This document shows positions 8,529-16,899 of a stretch of 49,260 nt of DNA, piece after piece. The stretch lies in NCBI RefSeq assembly GCF_014644555.1, contig NZ_BMKX01000009.1, positions 1 to 49,260 of the forward strand, written 5' to 3'. The translations under genes were made by a program, and so were the position numbers. Position 1 is the stretch's first letter. Each line of letters begins with the position of its first letter. The stretch is from Glutamicibacter ardleyensis (GTDB lineage Bacteria > Actinomycetota > Actinomycetes > Actinomycetales > Micrococcaceae). The notes under the pieces were generated by a model. It searched no databases and was not told the DNA's origin. It saw only the letters and a list, made by a program, of their open reading frames with translations.

Positions 8529-8852
8529 ATGTTTCAGAGTACCTTTATTGGTTTGGATGTCCATGCCCAAACCGTTGTCGCCTGCGCGCTGAATACAGCC
8601 ACCGGCGAAGTCTCACGAACCAAAATGTCCTCAGAACCCGAAGTGGTTCTCTCCTGGATCCAAAAGTTCCCCACCGCTTCCAAAGCCGTCTACGAAGCCG
8701 GACCTACCGGCTACCCACTAGCCCGGCACCTACAAGAACACGGCATTGACTGCGTGATCGCAGCCCCATCAAAACTGCTCCGTGCGCCGGGAGACCACGT
8801 CAAAACAGATAAACGCAAGGTGGGGACCGGATTTCTGCGGAACCCGAACTGA
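8529..8852 (+). pseudogene. IS110-family transposase, N-terminal part only
   Basis: The frame opens with MFQSTFIGLDVHAQTVVACA, the DEDD RuvC-like start with its first catalytic Asp. It continues through YEAGPTGYPLARHLQEHGI to KLLRAPGDHVKTDKR near 8816, where similarity to IS110-family transposases stops. Beyond that, the 12-residue tail (KVGTGFLRNPN region) is unrelated. The ATG has a good AAGGGAG site. About three quarters of the transposase is missing, so the gene is dead. Its breakpoint lies at the same conserved KTD motif where the other relic at 6800 begins. Confidence 0.8.
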
Positions 8853-8899
8853 TTGCAGAAATGCGTGCCACCAGCGAAATCAGCGGCTCGCCGACGGAT

Positions 8900-9048
8900 T
8901 CAATGGCTACATGCACGCGGGCCATGAAGTACTGGTTGACGCAATCGAAGCTAGCGATCCAGAAGCAGCAGCCAAAAGCGTTATTGAAAATCTTGACTAC
9001 TGCATGAGCTGGATGCCGGAACTTCCGGTTCCGAGATACTTTCTAAAC
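8900..9048 (+). pseudogene. Possible remnant of a GntR-family (FCD domain) regulator C-terminus
   Basis: One open frame here reads GYMHAGHEVLVDAIEASDPE and continues AAAKSVIENL. This resembles the C-terminal helices of the FCD effector domain of GntR regulators (H-x3-VDAI-x-A-x-DPEAA). No start, DNA-binding domain or complete fold is present, and the frame runs on over the end of the opposing gene. It would be the downstream piece of a gene destroyed by the mobile-element insertions. This is a weak, short resemblance and could be chance. Confidence 0.3.
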
Positions 9049-10185
9049 AGCGTTCATTTGCGCTACGTTGTCCTTGACCACGGCTTTAAAGTCGCCGCCA
9101 GTGGTCGCAAAAATCTGTCGTTGGATTTGGTATCCGGCGCCGCGCTCAATGAGGCGGATGATTCCCTGAAGTTCGTCTCGACAGCCAAGCTGTTCGGCCA
9201 CCGGAGTTAGTCGTTTCACCTCGTTGCGCAGGTGGTCTGTTACGAGCATTTCATCGCCTTGGGCGTTGAGAATAATGATCGCGTCCAGTCCGTAGCGCGC
9301 TGCACGCCATTTATTCTCCACTCGGTGCCATGCAGGCATGACAGGGATCTTGTATCCGGCTTCAAGAGACAATGACATGTCGTGGACCAGGCACTGGGTT
9401 AATGCAGTGATGGCAGAGATGTCTTCCAACGAACTCATACCATCGCAGATACGCATTTCCACGGTACCCAGGCGGTTGACCGGGCGGACGTCCCAGCGAA
9501 TCTCGGAGATGTCATCGATGACTCCGGTGTGGAGCATATCTGCCACGTAGGCTTCGTACTCGGACCACGAATCAAAGTGGAATGGAATTCCAGCCGTTGG
9601 AAGCTGCTGGAACATTAACGCACGCTGTGAAGCGTAGCCGGTGTCTTCTCCACCCCAGTAGGGGCTGGAGGCGCTCAGTGCCTGGAAGTGTGGCTGGTAG
9701 TTGATCAGACCGTCGGTGATTGGCAGGGCCTTTTCGCGGTCATCTAGTCCTACGTGTACGTGGATGCCGTAGATGACCATTTGCCGTCCCCACCATTGGG
9801 TACGGTCAATCAGGTTTGCATAGCGTTCTTTGTCGGTGACCGGCTGAGAAGTTGGCGCAGCAAAAGGGTGCGAGCCTGCGCAGTAGAGATCTACGCCCAT
9901 GGGGTCGGTGACTTCACGGAGCCGCCGGACGTTGGCGCGCAGCTCATCGGCAGCATCAGCCACGGTGCGGTGCACTCCGGTAACAACTTCCACGGTATTC
10001 ATCAGCAACTCAGGCTTGATGGTGGGGTGCTCTTGGTCTGCTGGAATTCCAGCATCTTCTTTGAGCTTGTCCAACACCTTCTCGGCCACCGAACAGAGGT
10101 CAGCGTTTTCACGATTGACCAACGCAATTTCCCATTCAACACCGATAGTTGATTGGGGTGAGTCGGCGAATTCGATCTTTTGCAC
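9043..10185 (-). CDS. Glutamate-cysteine ligase-like carboxylate-amine ligase (GCS2/YbdK family)
   Basis: The roughly 380-residue cytoplasmic enzyme belongs to the GCS2 family, which joins glutamate to an amine such as cysteine using ATP. The N-terminal GVEWEIALV corresponds to the family's GVExE metal/ATP site. HPxxxP-like residues near 110 and the conserved VHVGLDD and EMRICDG stretches also fit. I place the start at the GTG at 10185-10183 rather than the ATG at 10197, because ATGAGGAGTTAC contains an AGGAG site 4 bp before the GTG, while the ATG has none. Actinobacterial members include mycothiol-era homologues of uncertain substrate, so the exact reaction is not assigned. Confidence 0.85.
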   Translation of the reverse strand: MQKIEFADSPQSTIGVEWEIALVNRENADLCSVAEKVLDKLKEDAGIPADQEHPTIKPELLMNTVEVVTGVHRTVADAADELRANVRRLREVTDPMGVDLYCAGSHPFAAPTSQPVTDKERYANLIDRTQWWGRQMVIYGIHVHVGLDDREKALPITDGLINYQPHFQALSASSPYWGGEDTGYASQRALMFQQLPTAGIPFHFDSWSEYEAYVADMLHTGVIDDISEIRWDVRPVNRLGTVEMRICDGMSSLEDISAITALTQCLVHDMSLSLEAGYKIPVMPAWHRVENKWRAARYGLDAIIILNAQGDEMLVTDHLRNEVKRLTPVAEQLGCRDELQGIIRLIERGAGYQIQRQIFATTGGDFKAVVKDNVAQMNAV

Positions 10186-10330
10186 GTAACTCCTCATTGC
10201 GTGATGGGCTCGTGAAACTTCCGAGCCAGATGGCGGGCGGGTGGTGGCTACCCGCGCAAAAACGGAGGATATCCATACTCATTGTATTTGCTCCCCGGGC
10301 TTGCTCAGTGCAAGACATGGAACGAGGATC

Positions 10331-11572
10331 TTAGTGGGGCAGTACTTCGAAGGCTACGCGCTTTTCTCCCAGACGGGCCAAGATGAGAGTTGCCTTGTTC
10401 TTGGCGCTCTTTGGGGAACCGGACAGCAAGATACGACGCAACTCTTCCGGAGTGACATCCACACCGCGCTTCTTGATATCCAAGGAACCAATACCGTTGG
10501 CCTTCACCCAGCCGCGCAACTTTTTCACGTTGTAATCGTGAACCGCCAGTACTTCAAAACCACGTGCAAAGGGTGTATTAATCTCTTCCGCATGGGTGAA
10601 GTAGGCGATGTGCTCATCTAAGAGATGTCCACCGGTCTGCTCAAGCATGGTGCCTATGAGATGCGAGCGGATGACCGCGCCATCTGGTTCATAGATGTGG
10701 GCCGCTAGTTCTCCGACAGGTGCCTTGGCGTCTTGCTCGACGGTGACCGAGCTAGTCAGTTCGTGTGCGCCATTCTTATCGATGACTAGCGCGGCACGGG
10801 CAATGTCTTGACGTTTAAGTTTGCCGAACCACAGGCAAACTTCAATGACCGAGCCATGATCTGACATCCAGACGGCCTCGGCACCTGCAGGGATGGCCTC
10901 GTGAGGTATTCCCGGACCGAGCTTTACGCCAACATCCATACCATCATCGACTAGTTTCTCCACAAATGACAGGGGAGGGGAGAACGCTTCAGGATCAAAG
11001 AGCCGGCGTGAGGAGCCAGAAATATCAGTTCGCCGTGCTGGGTCCAGCCAGACCGCGTCAATTCCTGTCAGGTCAGTATCTTCTGCGGTGCCGTGGCGCA
11101 CCTCGGCGTTCTCAAAAGGCATGAGGTTGAGCGTGACCGCAGCCGCCGTCGTCTCATCCTTCTCTACCGCGGTGACCCTCAGGCCGGCGCTGGACATGGC
11201 AATGGAGTCGGCGCCAATGCCGCAACCGAGGTCTGCCACGTGCTTACTTTGGGCTTGCTCAAAGCGGCGTGCATGCAGCCCAGCGATCATCAGGCGAGTG
11301 GATTGCTCCAACCCGGCCGGGGTAAAGATCAGGGTGTCGGCAAAGGGGCCAAACTTGACTCGTCCGCGGTAGCGAAGTTCTGCTTGAGCGATCACTGCTC
11401 GAACTACTGCTGCATCGTGTCCCTCTTTGCGGAGTTTCTCATTCAGAGCCCACGCCGAATCTTTGGACGCCACCATGGAAGGGTCAATGGTAGCGAGCAA
11501 CGACCAACCCTCGGGGGAGAGAAGCGCTGCGAACTGGTCGTTAAGAGTTGAGTCATTTGATGCCTGGGCCAT
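10331..11572 (-). CDS. Class I SAM-dependent methyltransferase with THUMP-like C-terminal domain
   Basis: The roughly 413-residue protein has a Rossmann-fold methyltransferase core. Motif I reads VADLGCGIGADSIAMS, followed by an acidic residue after the next strand (TAVEKDE) and a WLDPARR motif resembling post-I/IV elements. The C-terminal part (GWVKANGIGSLDIKKRGVDV) resembles the THUMP-like domain found in actinobacterial proteins of this type. The ATG at 11572 has GGAA upstream; an in-frame extension to 11650 lacks a ribosome site. Substrate unknown, plausibly RNA. It is followed leftward, after a 145-bp gap, by the ligase gene. Confidence 0.83.
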   Translation of the reverse strand: MAQASNDSTLNDQFAALLSPEGWSLLATIDPSMVASKDSAWALNEKLRKEGHDAAVVRAVIAQAELRYRGRVKFGPFADTLIFTPAGLEQSTRLMIAGLHARRFEQAQSKHVADLGCGIGADSIAMSSAGLRVTAVEKDETTAAAVTLNLMPFENAEVRHGTAEDTDLTGIDAVWLDPARRTDISGSSRRLFDPEAFSPPLSFVEKLVDDGMDVGVKLGPGIPHEAIPAGAEAVWMSDHGSVIEVCLWFGKLKRQDIARAALVIDKNGAHELTSSVTVEQDAKAPVGELAAHIYEPDGAVIRSHLIGTMLEQTGGHLLDEHIAYFTHAEEINTPFARGFEVLAVHDYNVKKLRGWVKANGIGSLDIKKRGVDVTPEELRRILLSGSPKSAKNKATLILARLGEKRVAFEVLPH

Positions 11573-11668
11573 AAGTTCCAGCCTATCGGACGGTGGAACA
11601 AAACATCGTTGTCTCGGTGTGATGTACCCGAAAGCCACAAGATGCGGCACCGGGTCATGCAGAACTAA

Positions 11669-12043
11669 TCACATGGCCAGTTCAAAGCGCAGCGGCCACT
11701 CTTGGCCTTCCAAGATCAATTGGGCGCAGCTGCCAGTTTGTGTATGAAGAAGCAACGGTGCCAGCAGGTTAGCACTGACTTTGCTGTCCGACGTATTCAC
11801 CACCACCAGCACGCTTCGCGAGTCGGCATCTGGGTTTCCGAGCAATGCCAACTGGTCCGCGGTGAATTGAGGTGCGTAATCCGGTAGGTGCACCGAGGCA
11901 TCAAGCACGAACCAGCGTAGGTGCGGTGCCTGAGCAGAGGTCACCGAATACAGACCCATGGCACCGTCCACCGGTTCCAGATTCAGTGTGGTCGCTTCGG
12001 GGAAACCTGGCAGGGCTACCGCAGGACGAAGTACGCGGCTCAT
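11669..12043 (-). CDS. fliW: Flagellar assembly factor FliW
   Basis: The 124-residue FliW-family protein includes the typical PGFPEA start, a central LRWFVLDAS segment and VLVVVNTSD. In Bacillus FliW binds flagellin and allosterically antagonises CsrA, so that flagellin translation is released when free flagellin falls. It is the last gene of the leftward flgN-flgK-flgL-fliW operon, overlapping flgL by 4 bp. A csrA gene at the far end of the locus and CsrA-type sites in the fliC leader support a working FliW-CsrA switch here. Confidence 0.9.
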   Translation of the reverse strand: MSRVLRPAVALPGFPEATTLNLEPVDGAMGLYSVTSAQAPHLRWFVLDASVHLPDYAPQFTADQLALLGNPDADSRSVLVVVNTSDSKVSANLLAPLLLHTQTGSCAQLILEGQEWPLRFELAM

Positions 12044-12915
12044 CGGAGGAAGTCCATGAGCGAGGGCTGAAGTGTACGCGAGGCAGCGCTCAGCGCGGCT
12101 TGGTAGGCAACCTCTTGGGACTTCAGCTGAAGAATCATCGAGGCAAGGTCAATATCTTCGACACTGCCAAGTTTGCCTTGCAGAGTGACTGCATCCGTCG
12201 CAAGCTTTGATTCCGCGGTTTGCACGGAGGCGTGGCGGACGCCGATCTTCACTTGTTCACCAAGAACGGCCTGCAAGTGAGTGTCCACCTCTGCTACCCG
12301 TGCGGAGATGCTGTCACCGGCACGCAGGTCCTGGGCAATTGACAGCACCGTAGCAAAGACACTATCGGCGCCTTCGCCGAAGACCGCACTTCCGGAAACA
12401 TCCACTCGGACGTTGGAATTCGGGCCGACTCTGCGTTCCACGGGGCTACCATCCAAGAATTGATTTGTTGCGCCCACTGCGGTGGACGCATTCGAACTCC
12501 CTGCAAAGATGAGCCGGCCGTTGTACTGGGTATTAGCCGCTACCTTCAATTCCTCATGCAGCTGCTCAAGTTCCATGGCAATGGCATTTTTTGCTTCTTG
12601 ATTCAGTGCGCCGTCATTGGCTCCGCGCAGGACCAGGTCCCGAGTACGCTGCAGCAAATCGGTGGTGGTACTCAAGGTTGCATCTGCTGTAGATAGCCAG
12701 CCGATAGCATCGGCGGCATTGCGCGAGAACTGGTCATTTTGGCGCTGTTCGGAGCGCACCTGCATGGCAGTTGCGGTGCCTGCTGGATCATCACTAGGAG
12801 AGTTGATCTGCTTCTGCGTGCTTGCCTTGTTCTGGATGGTGGCAAGACGTTCCATGGCGGACTGCAGGTTGCGCTCGGTATTAAATCCGAGTCCTGCCTG
12901 AGTAATTCGAGTCAT
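12040..12915 (-). CDS. flgL: Flagellar hook-filament junction protein FlgL
   Basis: The 291-residue flagellin-like protein starts MTRITQAGL. It has the conserved N-terminal coiled-coil region (INSPSDDPAGTATAMQVR) and a matching C-terminal helix (LQLKSQEVAYQAALSAASR). FlgL forms the second junction ring between hook and filament. It is exported by the flagellar type III system. It lies 15 bp after flgK and overlaps fliW, so all four leftward genes are probably one transcript. Confidence 0.92.
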   Translation of the reverse strand: MTRITQAGLGFNTERNLQSAMERLATIQNKASTQKQINSPSDDPAGTATAMQVRSEQRQNDQFSRNAADAIGWLSTADATLSTTTDLLQRTRDLVLRGANDGALNQEAKNAIAMELEQLHEELKVAANTQYNGRLIFAGSSNASTAVGATNQFLDGSPVERRVGPNSNVRVDVSGSAVFGEGADSVFATVLSIAQDLRAGDSISARVAEVDTHLQAVLGEQVKIGVRHASVQTAESKLATDAVTLQGKLGSVEDIDLASMILQLKSQEVAYQAALSAASRTLQPSLMDFLR

Positions 12916-12930
12916 CGGTTCCTTCTCCCG

Positions 12931-14334
12931 TTAGCGTCCGACAAGGCCTGTTCGGTTGATCAAGGTATCGAGCATTTCATCAATCGCAGTCATGACCCGC
13001 GCCGCACCTTGGAAGGCATGCTGATTGGCAATCAGAGAAACGTTCTCTTCATCAATTGATACGGCGGAGGCGGCGAACCTGTCACTGACCGCAGAATGCG
13101 CGGCTACACCAGCGGCTACAGCTTGCTCGGCTGCAGATTTAGCCTTTGCTCCCAGTCCTACAACAAGCTTGGTCCACAATGCGTCAGGGCCAGCTGATTC
13201 ATTGGCAATGTCAGCCATGGTCAGAGCATTGGAGCCATCCAAGGCGCCTCCGGATACGCTTCGTGTGGCGAGATCCTGTGCCCCGGTGGCCAAGACGCTG
13301 AGCTTTCCATCGTCAAAGGAGAAAAACGCTGCCCCCGGTTTTCCTGCGGTAGTGAGCCCCTGAGCCTGCACCTCGTTGACCCGTGTTGCCAGCTGGGAAG
13401 CCACCGAGTCCAAGGAGGCGAGAGCTTCGGCTAGTGCGCCACCGGTACCGGCGCTATCGGCTGGAGCCAAAAGAGCGACAGCGCCCGCCATGCGGCCGCC
13501 CTGCAGCGCTACGGCTTGGCCCGGACGGTGTGCGAACTCCACTCTTGGTGGGATATCGCCGTTCAATTCGGTGGATCCACCGACCTGCAATGCAAATGCC
13601 GAAGCACCAGAGACAATTGGGTTTCCATCCACCAGCAGATCCACCGTGCCATCGCTCTGCTCGCGCAGGCTGGCTCCAGTCAACTCTGCTAGCGACTGCG
13701 CGTAGAGATCGCGTTGGTCCATGAGTGAATTGGCGGAACCTCCGGATGCCAGCACCGAACGGATCTGTGCATTGAGCTCTGCGACGGTCTGCGTAGCGGT
13801 ATTTACTTCGTCAACCATGCTCCGCAATGAACGGTGCTGGGCTTCGAATTGATCTGAAATTTCACTGCGGGTCAAAGACACACGTTCGGCTATGGCGTTG
13901 GCTCGTTCCAGAAGCACCACGGCTGGAGCTGAATCTCCGGGGGAATTTGCGACTTCTTCCCAACCTGCCCAGAAATCGTTGAGCAACGCGGACAGGCCGT
14001 TCTCACCTGGTTCGCGCAAGACCGATTGCAGGTCGTCCAACGCTGCCGCACTGGTATCTGACTGAGCTGCCAAGGAGATGCTTCCGCGAACGCGGGCGTC
14101 CAGATGTGCATCTGCCAGACGGGCAATTCCGGTAAAAACTGTTCCCTGTCCGGGACCGGATTTCGTAGCGAAAACTCCGGAAGAGGCCAGCGGCCCCGCG
14201 GCGGTGAATTCCGCGCGTTGGCGCGTGTAGCCGGTCGTGCCGACATTCGCCAAGTTGTTGCCCGCAGTTTCCATGGCGATACGTGCTGCGTTCAAGCCAG
14301 AAAGTGCCGTGTTCAAACCACCAAAGGTACTCAC
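12931..14334 (-). CDS. flgK: Flagellar hook-associated protein FlgK
   Basis: The 467-residue protein begins MSTFGGLNTALSGLNAARIA and carries the axial-protein motif ETAGNNLANVGTTGYTRQRA (about residues 22-41). The C-terminal helix contains the heptad region EENVSLIANQHAFQGAARVM. It makes the first hook-filament junction ring. Length is near the lower end for the family. It starts 9 bp after the flgN stop, within the flgN-flgK-flgL-fliW operon. Confidence 0.93.
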   Translation of the reverse strand: MSTFGGLNTALSGLNAARIAMETAGNNLANVGTTGYTRQRAEFTAAGPLASSGVFATKSGPGQGTVFTGIARLADAHLDARVRGSISLAAQSDTSAAALDDLQSVLREPGENGLSALLNDFWAGWEEVANSPGDSAPAVVLLERANAIAERVSLTRSEISDQFEAQHRSLRSMVDEVNTATQTVAELNAQIRSVLASGGSANSLMDQRDLYAQSLAELTGASLREQSDGTVDLLVDGNPIVSGASAFALQVGGSTELNGDIPPRVEFAHRPGQAVALQGGRMAGAVALLAPADSAGTGGALAEALASLDSVASQLATRVNEVQAQGLTTAGKPGAAFFSFDDGKLSVLATGAQDLATRSVSGGALDGSNALTMADIANESAGPDALWTKLVVGLGAKAKSAAEQAVAAGVAAHSAVSDRFAASAVSIDEENVSLIANQHAFQGAARVMTAIDEMLDTLINRTGLVGR

Positions 14335-14343
14335 TCGGGATCC

Positions 14344-14829
14344 TTAGAGATTAGTGTCGAGGACTTGGGCTGCGGATGATTGGGCATCCGGTTCGCCTGT
14401 TCGGCCATAGAGAGTGGGATCCGTTCCCAGCTGGGCAAGAGTTTCCTGCGCGGAACGATGGGCCGCACGCAGATATTGCTCGTTGGAATCCCTCAACCGG
14501 GCAATTTCCTCGGTTGTCTGCCGCAACGCGGTCAAATGAGCCGAGAGCAAGTCTTTCTCAATGCCTTCCGGAGCACTCTTCGCAATTTCTGAAAGCGGCG
14601 CATGAGAGTCGAGTCCCCACTCGATGGCCACCTTGCTGGCTTCAATGGCGCGCACTAGTCCAGCATTATTTACTTTTTCAAGGACATTCTCAATTTCCCG
14701 CGTGGCCATTGAAAGCCACCGAGTTTTGCCTGCAACAAACAGCAGATGCTGTTCATCCAGCTTAAATTGCAAGAGCTCAAGAAGCTCTCGTTCCTTCCAC
14801 AGCAATGCAGAGAGCTCGTTGGTATACAC
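14344..14829 (-). CDS. flgN: FlgN-like flagellar export chaperone
   Basis: The 161-residue, mostly helical protein opens with YTNELSALLWKERELLELL. Its second helix contains GKTRWLSMATREIENVL, a pattern seen in actinobacterial FlgN proteins. FlgN holds FlgK and FlgL before export, and here it is encoded directly upstream of flgK. I choose the GTG at 14829 because recognisable family sequence begins there. An in-frame ATG at 14874 lies only 4 nt after the predicted start of the sigma-28-type transcript and could instead be used as a leaderless start, adding 15 residues. Confidence 0.78.
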   Translation of the reverse strand: MYTNELSALLWKERELLELLQFKLDEQHLLFVAGKTRWLSMATREIENVLEKVNNAGLVRAIEASKVAIEWGLDSHAPLSEIAKSAPEGIEKDLLSAHLTALRQTTEEIARLRDSNEQYLRAAHRSAQETLAQLGTDPTLYGRTGEPDAQSSAAQVLDTNL

Positions 14830-14884
14830 GACTTTAAATTTCTCCGAACTTTTTGATCCCCAGTTATTCCCCATTCAAGAGTAT

Positions 14885-14911
14885 ATATCGGTTCAATTTG
14901 GGGTTCCGTTA
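14885..14911 (-). promoter_or_regulatory. Sigma-28-type promoter for flgN-flgK-flgL-fliW
   Basis: Read on the minus strand the site is TAAC, 15 nt, ACCGATAT. The known sigma-28 consensus is TAAA-N15-GCCGATAA. The predicted transcription start is about 14878, just before the flgN coding region. Spacing and sequence match five other sites in this locus. Confidence 0.75.
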
Positions 14912-15091
14912 GTTGAAGATCAAGGCATCTGTGCCTAAAACGCTATGCGTATGCTACTGGACGGTCAGTTAAGCGTTGTACTTTTGTTACATAAATTCGG
15001 CTAATTCACAGGATCTGGTCTGGTATCTTTATGGACGTTGTGCATTGATCGTTACCTTAAACACCTGGACCAACGGAGAAGCACACGCTCA

Positions 15092-15919
15092 GTGACAAGG
15101 AATTCTACGTTGGATCGATCCGCGCGCAACCAACTTGTGTTGGAAAATCTCCCGCTCGTTGGCTACCTGGTAGCCGACCTGTGCGCCAAGGCAACCCATC
15201 TTTCACGCGATGATATGGCCTCCGTGGGAGCTGTCGCCTTGATTACCGCCGCAGACTCTTTCGACAGCACGCTCGGTGTGCCGTTTGGTGCCTATGCCCG
15301 CCGTCGAATCGTGGGTGCATTCGCAGATGAGATGCGCTCGAATGACTGGGCCACTCGTGGTGCCCGCAAGCGCATCACCGAGACCAGGGCCATCCAAGAG
15401 ACGCTGACTGCGACACTGGGCCGGATACCGACAACCTCCGAAATATCTCAGGCACTCGGTGTCAGCATGGAGGAGACCCGGGCAATCCTCAGCGATGCGG
15501 CGCGCTCCGTGGTCACCATCGATGATGCAATGAATGACTACCTGGTTTCGAACACCAGCACCCCGGAAGATGCGGTGTTGGACTCGGAACGTACCAAGGT
15601 AGTCCGGCAAGCCGTTGCTGCCTTGCCGGAGAACCTGCGCACCATCATTGAACGCGTGTACTTTGATGGATCCACCGTCAAGGAAGTAGCTGCCGAAATG
15701 GGAGTGACCCATTCTGCCGTCTCGCAACGACGGACCGCTGCGATGAAGCTGCTGGGGGAGGGCTTGCAGAAGAACTATGTTCCGGAGCAACCAGAAATCC
15801 CGGTATCCGGACTCACCCGTGCTGCGGAGAAGCGGCGAGCCACCTATCTGCAGGACTTGTCCGAAGGATTGTCCGGCGTCACCCGCCGCATTCTTGACTC
15901 ACCCTCTAGCGCCTACTAA
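15092..15919 (+). CDS. fliA: Flagellar RNA polymerase sigma factor FliA (sigma-28/WhiG type)
   Basis: The roughly 275-residue group 3 sigma factor has region 2 near residues 15-85 (RNQLVLENLPLVGYLV and FGAYARRRIVGAFADEMR). Region 3 includes RIPTTSEISQALG. Region 4 ends in a helix-turn-helix (TVKEVAAEMGVTHSAVSQRR). The start is uncertain: GTG at 15092 has GGAGAA 11 bp before it, TTG at 15110 has AAGGA 8 bp before it, and an upstream TTG at 15038 has nothing. It stands alone between divergent flgN and fliC. It is the obvious candidate to read the TAAC-N15-RCCGATAK promoters here; no flgM anti-sigma gene is seen nearby. Confidence 0.93.
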   Translation: MTRNSTLDRSARNQLVLENLPLVGYLVADLCAKATHLSRDDMASVGAVALITAADSFDSTLGVPFGAYARRRIVGAFADEMRSNDWATRGARKRITETRAIQETLTATLGRIPTTSEISQALGVSMEETRAILSDAARSVVTIDDAMNDYLVSNTSTPEDAVLDSERTKVVRQAVAALPENLRTIIERVYFDGSTVKEVAAEMGVTHSAVSQRRTAAMKLLGEGLQKNYVPEQPEIPVSGLTRAAEKRRATYLQDLSEGLSGVTRRILDSPSSAY

Positions 15920-15938
15920 AAAATTTCCGCCGCGACGC

Positions 15939-15965
15939 TAACCGGTCAATTTGATCTGCCGATAG
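15939..15965 (+). promoter_or_regulatory. Sigma-28-type promoter of the flagellin gene
   Basis: TAAC (15939-15942), a 15-nt spacer, and GCCGATAG (15958-15965) match the sigma-28 consensus with one -35 change and one -10 change. The predicted transcription start is about 15972, so the message would begin at the base of the CGGA-loop hairpin. Confidence 0.85.
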
Positions 15966-15975
15966 TCGGTGTACG

Positions 15976-15993
15976 AGGTCCACGGATGGACCT
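15976..15993 (+). promoter_or_regulatory. CsrA-type hairpin in the fliC leader
   Basis: A perfect 7-bp stem, AGGTCCA and TGGACCT, closes a CGGA tetraloop. The helix can be extended outward through GTAC/GTAC (15971-15974 with 15996-15999). CsrA prefers GGA presented in a hairpin loop. The hairpin lies at the predicted 5' end of the flagellin mRNA, about 40 nt upstream of its start codon. Confidence 0.75.
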
Positions 15994-16014
15994 TTGTACG
16001 TACACACCCGTCTC

Positions 16015-16022
16015 ACGGAGGA
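16015..16022 (+). promoter_or_regulatory. fliC ribosome binding site overlapping a second CsrA-type motif
   Basis: ACGGAGGA is the Shine-Dalgarno of fliC, 7 bp before the ATG at 16030, and also fits the ANGGA core recognised by CsrA. Together with the upstream CGGA hairpin it reproduces the two-site layout known for the Bacillus hag leader, where CsrA blocks ribosome access. Confidence 0.65.
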
Positions 16023-16029
16023 AATCACC

Positions 16030-16899
16030 ATGGGTATGCAGATCAACACCAACCTTGCGGCTCTGAACGCTCACCGCAACCTGTCCAACACTCAGAACGA
16101 CCTGTCGAAGTCACTGGAGAAGCTCTCCTCGGGACTGCGCATCAACCGTGCAGCCGATGACGCTGCAGGTCTGTCCATCGCAGAAGGCCTGCGTTCACAG
16201 GTCAACGGCATGAACGTGGCCGCACGCAACGCGCAGGATGGTATCTCGGTCATCCAGACCGCAGAAGGCGCCCTGTCTGAGGTCCACTCGATCCTGCAAC
16301 GAGTTCGTGACCTGACCGTACAGGCAGGCAACGACTCGAACAATGCTGATTCCCGAACTGCAATCCAAACGGAAATTACTGCGCTGGGCGACGAACTTAG
16401 CCGTATTGCAACGTCAACGAACTTCAATGGGATCAGCCTTCTGGACCGAGCAGATACTGCAACTGGCACTTTGACTTTCCAGGTTGGCGCTGGATCAGTT
16501 GCTGCGGATGATCAGATCGGAATTGACCTCAGCGTTGCCAACGTTTCGACTGTAGCTGACGCTGTTCTCGCGATCGACGTTGAGCAAACGACTGCGACTG
16601 ACGATGCAACTGCCGCCACGGCTCGTCTGGCAACAATTGCTGCCGTAGACGCCGAGATCAAGAATATATCGACAGCACGTTCTGATCTTGGTGCAGTTCA
16701 AAACCGGTTCGAATCAACTATTAACACCCTGAACGTGACCCGCGAGAACCTGCAGTCAGCAGAGTCGCGTATCCGCGACGTTGATATGGCTGCCGAAATG
16801 GTGAACTTCACCCGTTCGAACATCCTGTCCCAGGCCGGTACCGCTATGCTCGCGCAGGCAAACCAGTCGAACCAGGGTGTTCTGCAGCTTCTTGGCTAA
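16030..16899 (+). CDS. fliC: Flagellin
   Basis: The 289-residue flagellin starts MGMQINTNLAALNAHRNLS and has the conserved N-terminal D0/D1 helices (LEKLSSGLRINRAADDAAGL). A short variable centre covers about residues 130-215. The C-terminal D1/D0 part contains NVTRENLQSAESRIRDVDMA and ends NQSNQGVLQLLG. It is compact: the outer D2/D3 domains of enteric flagellins are absent. The ATG at 16030 is set by the strong GGAGGAA site and the universal N-terminus; an upstream ATG at 15994 has neither. It has its own sigma-28-type promoter and a leader with CsrA-type sites. It is the only flagellin gene in the window. Confidence 0.96.
   Translation: MGMQINTNLAALNAHRNLSNTQNDLSKSLEKLSSGLRINRAADDAAGLSIAEGLRSQVNGMNVAARNAQDGISVIQTAEGALSEVHSILQRVRDLTVQAGNDSNNADSRTAIQTEITALGDELSRIATSTNFNGISLLDRADTATGTLTFQVGAGSVAADDQIGIDLSVANVSTVADAVLAIDVEQTTATDDATAATARLATIAAVDAEIKNISTARSDLGAVQNRFESTINTLNVTRENLQSAESRIRDVDMAAEMVNFTRSNILSQAGTAMLAQANQSNQGVLQLLG

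Noticed and set aside
11583-11610. Possible seventh sigma-28 site upstream of the methyltransferase gene (minus strand GTCCGATAG)
   Set aside because: The -35 would be CAAC at the wrong spacing, and the downstream gene is not a motility gene.
12700-12707. GCCGATAG opposite to flgL
   Set aside because: No -35 partner at 15 nt and it points antisense into the operon.
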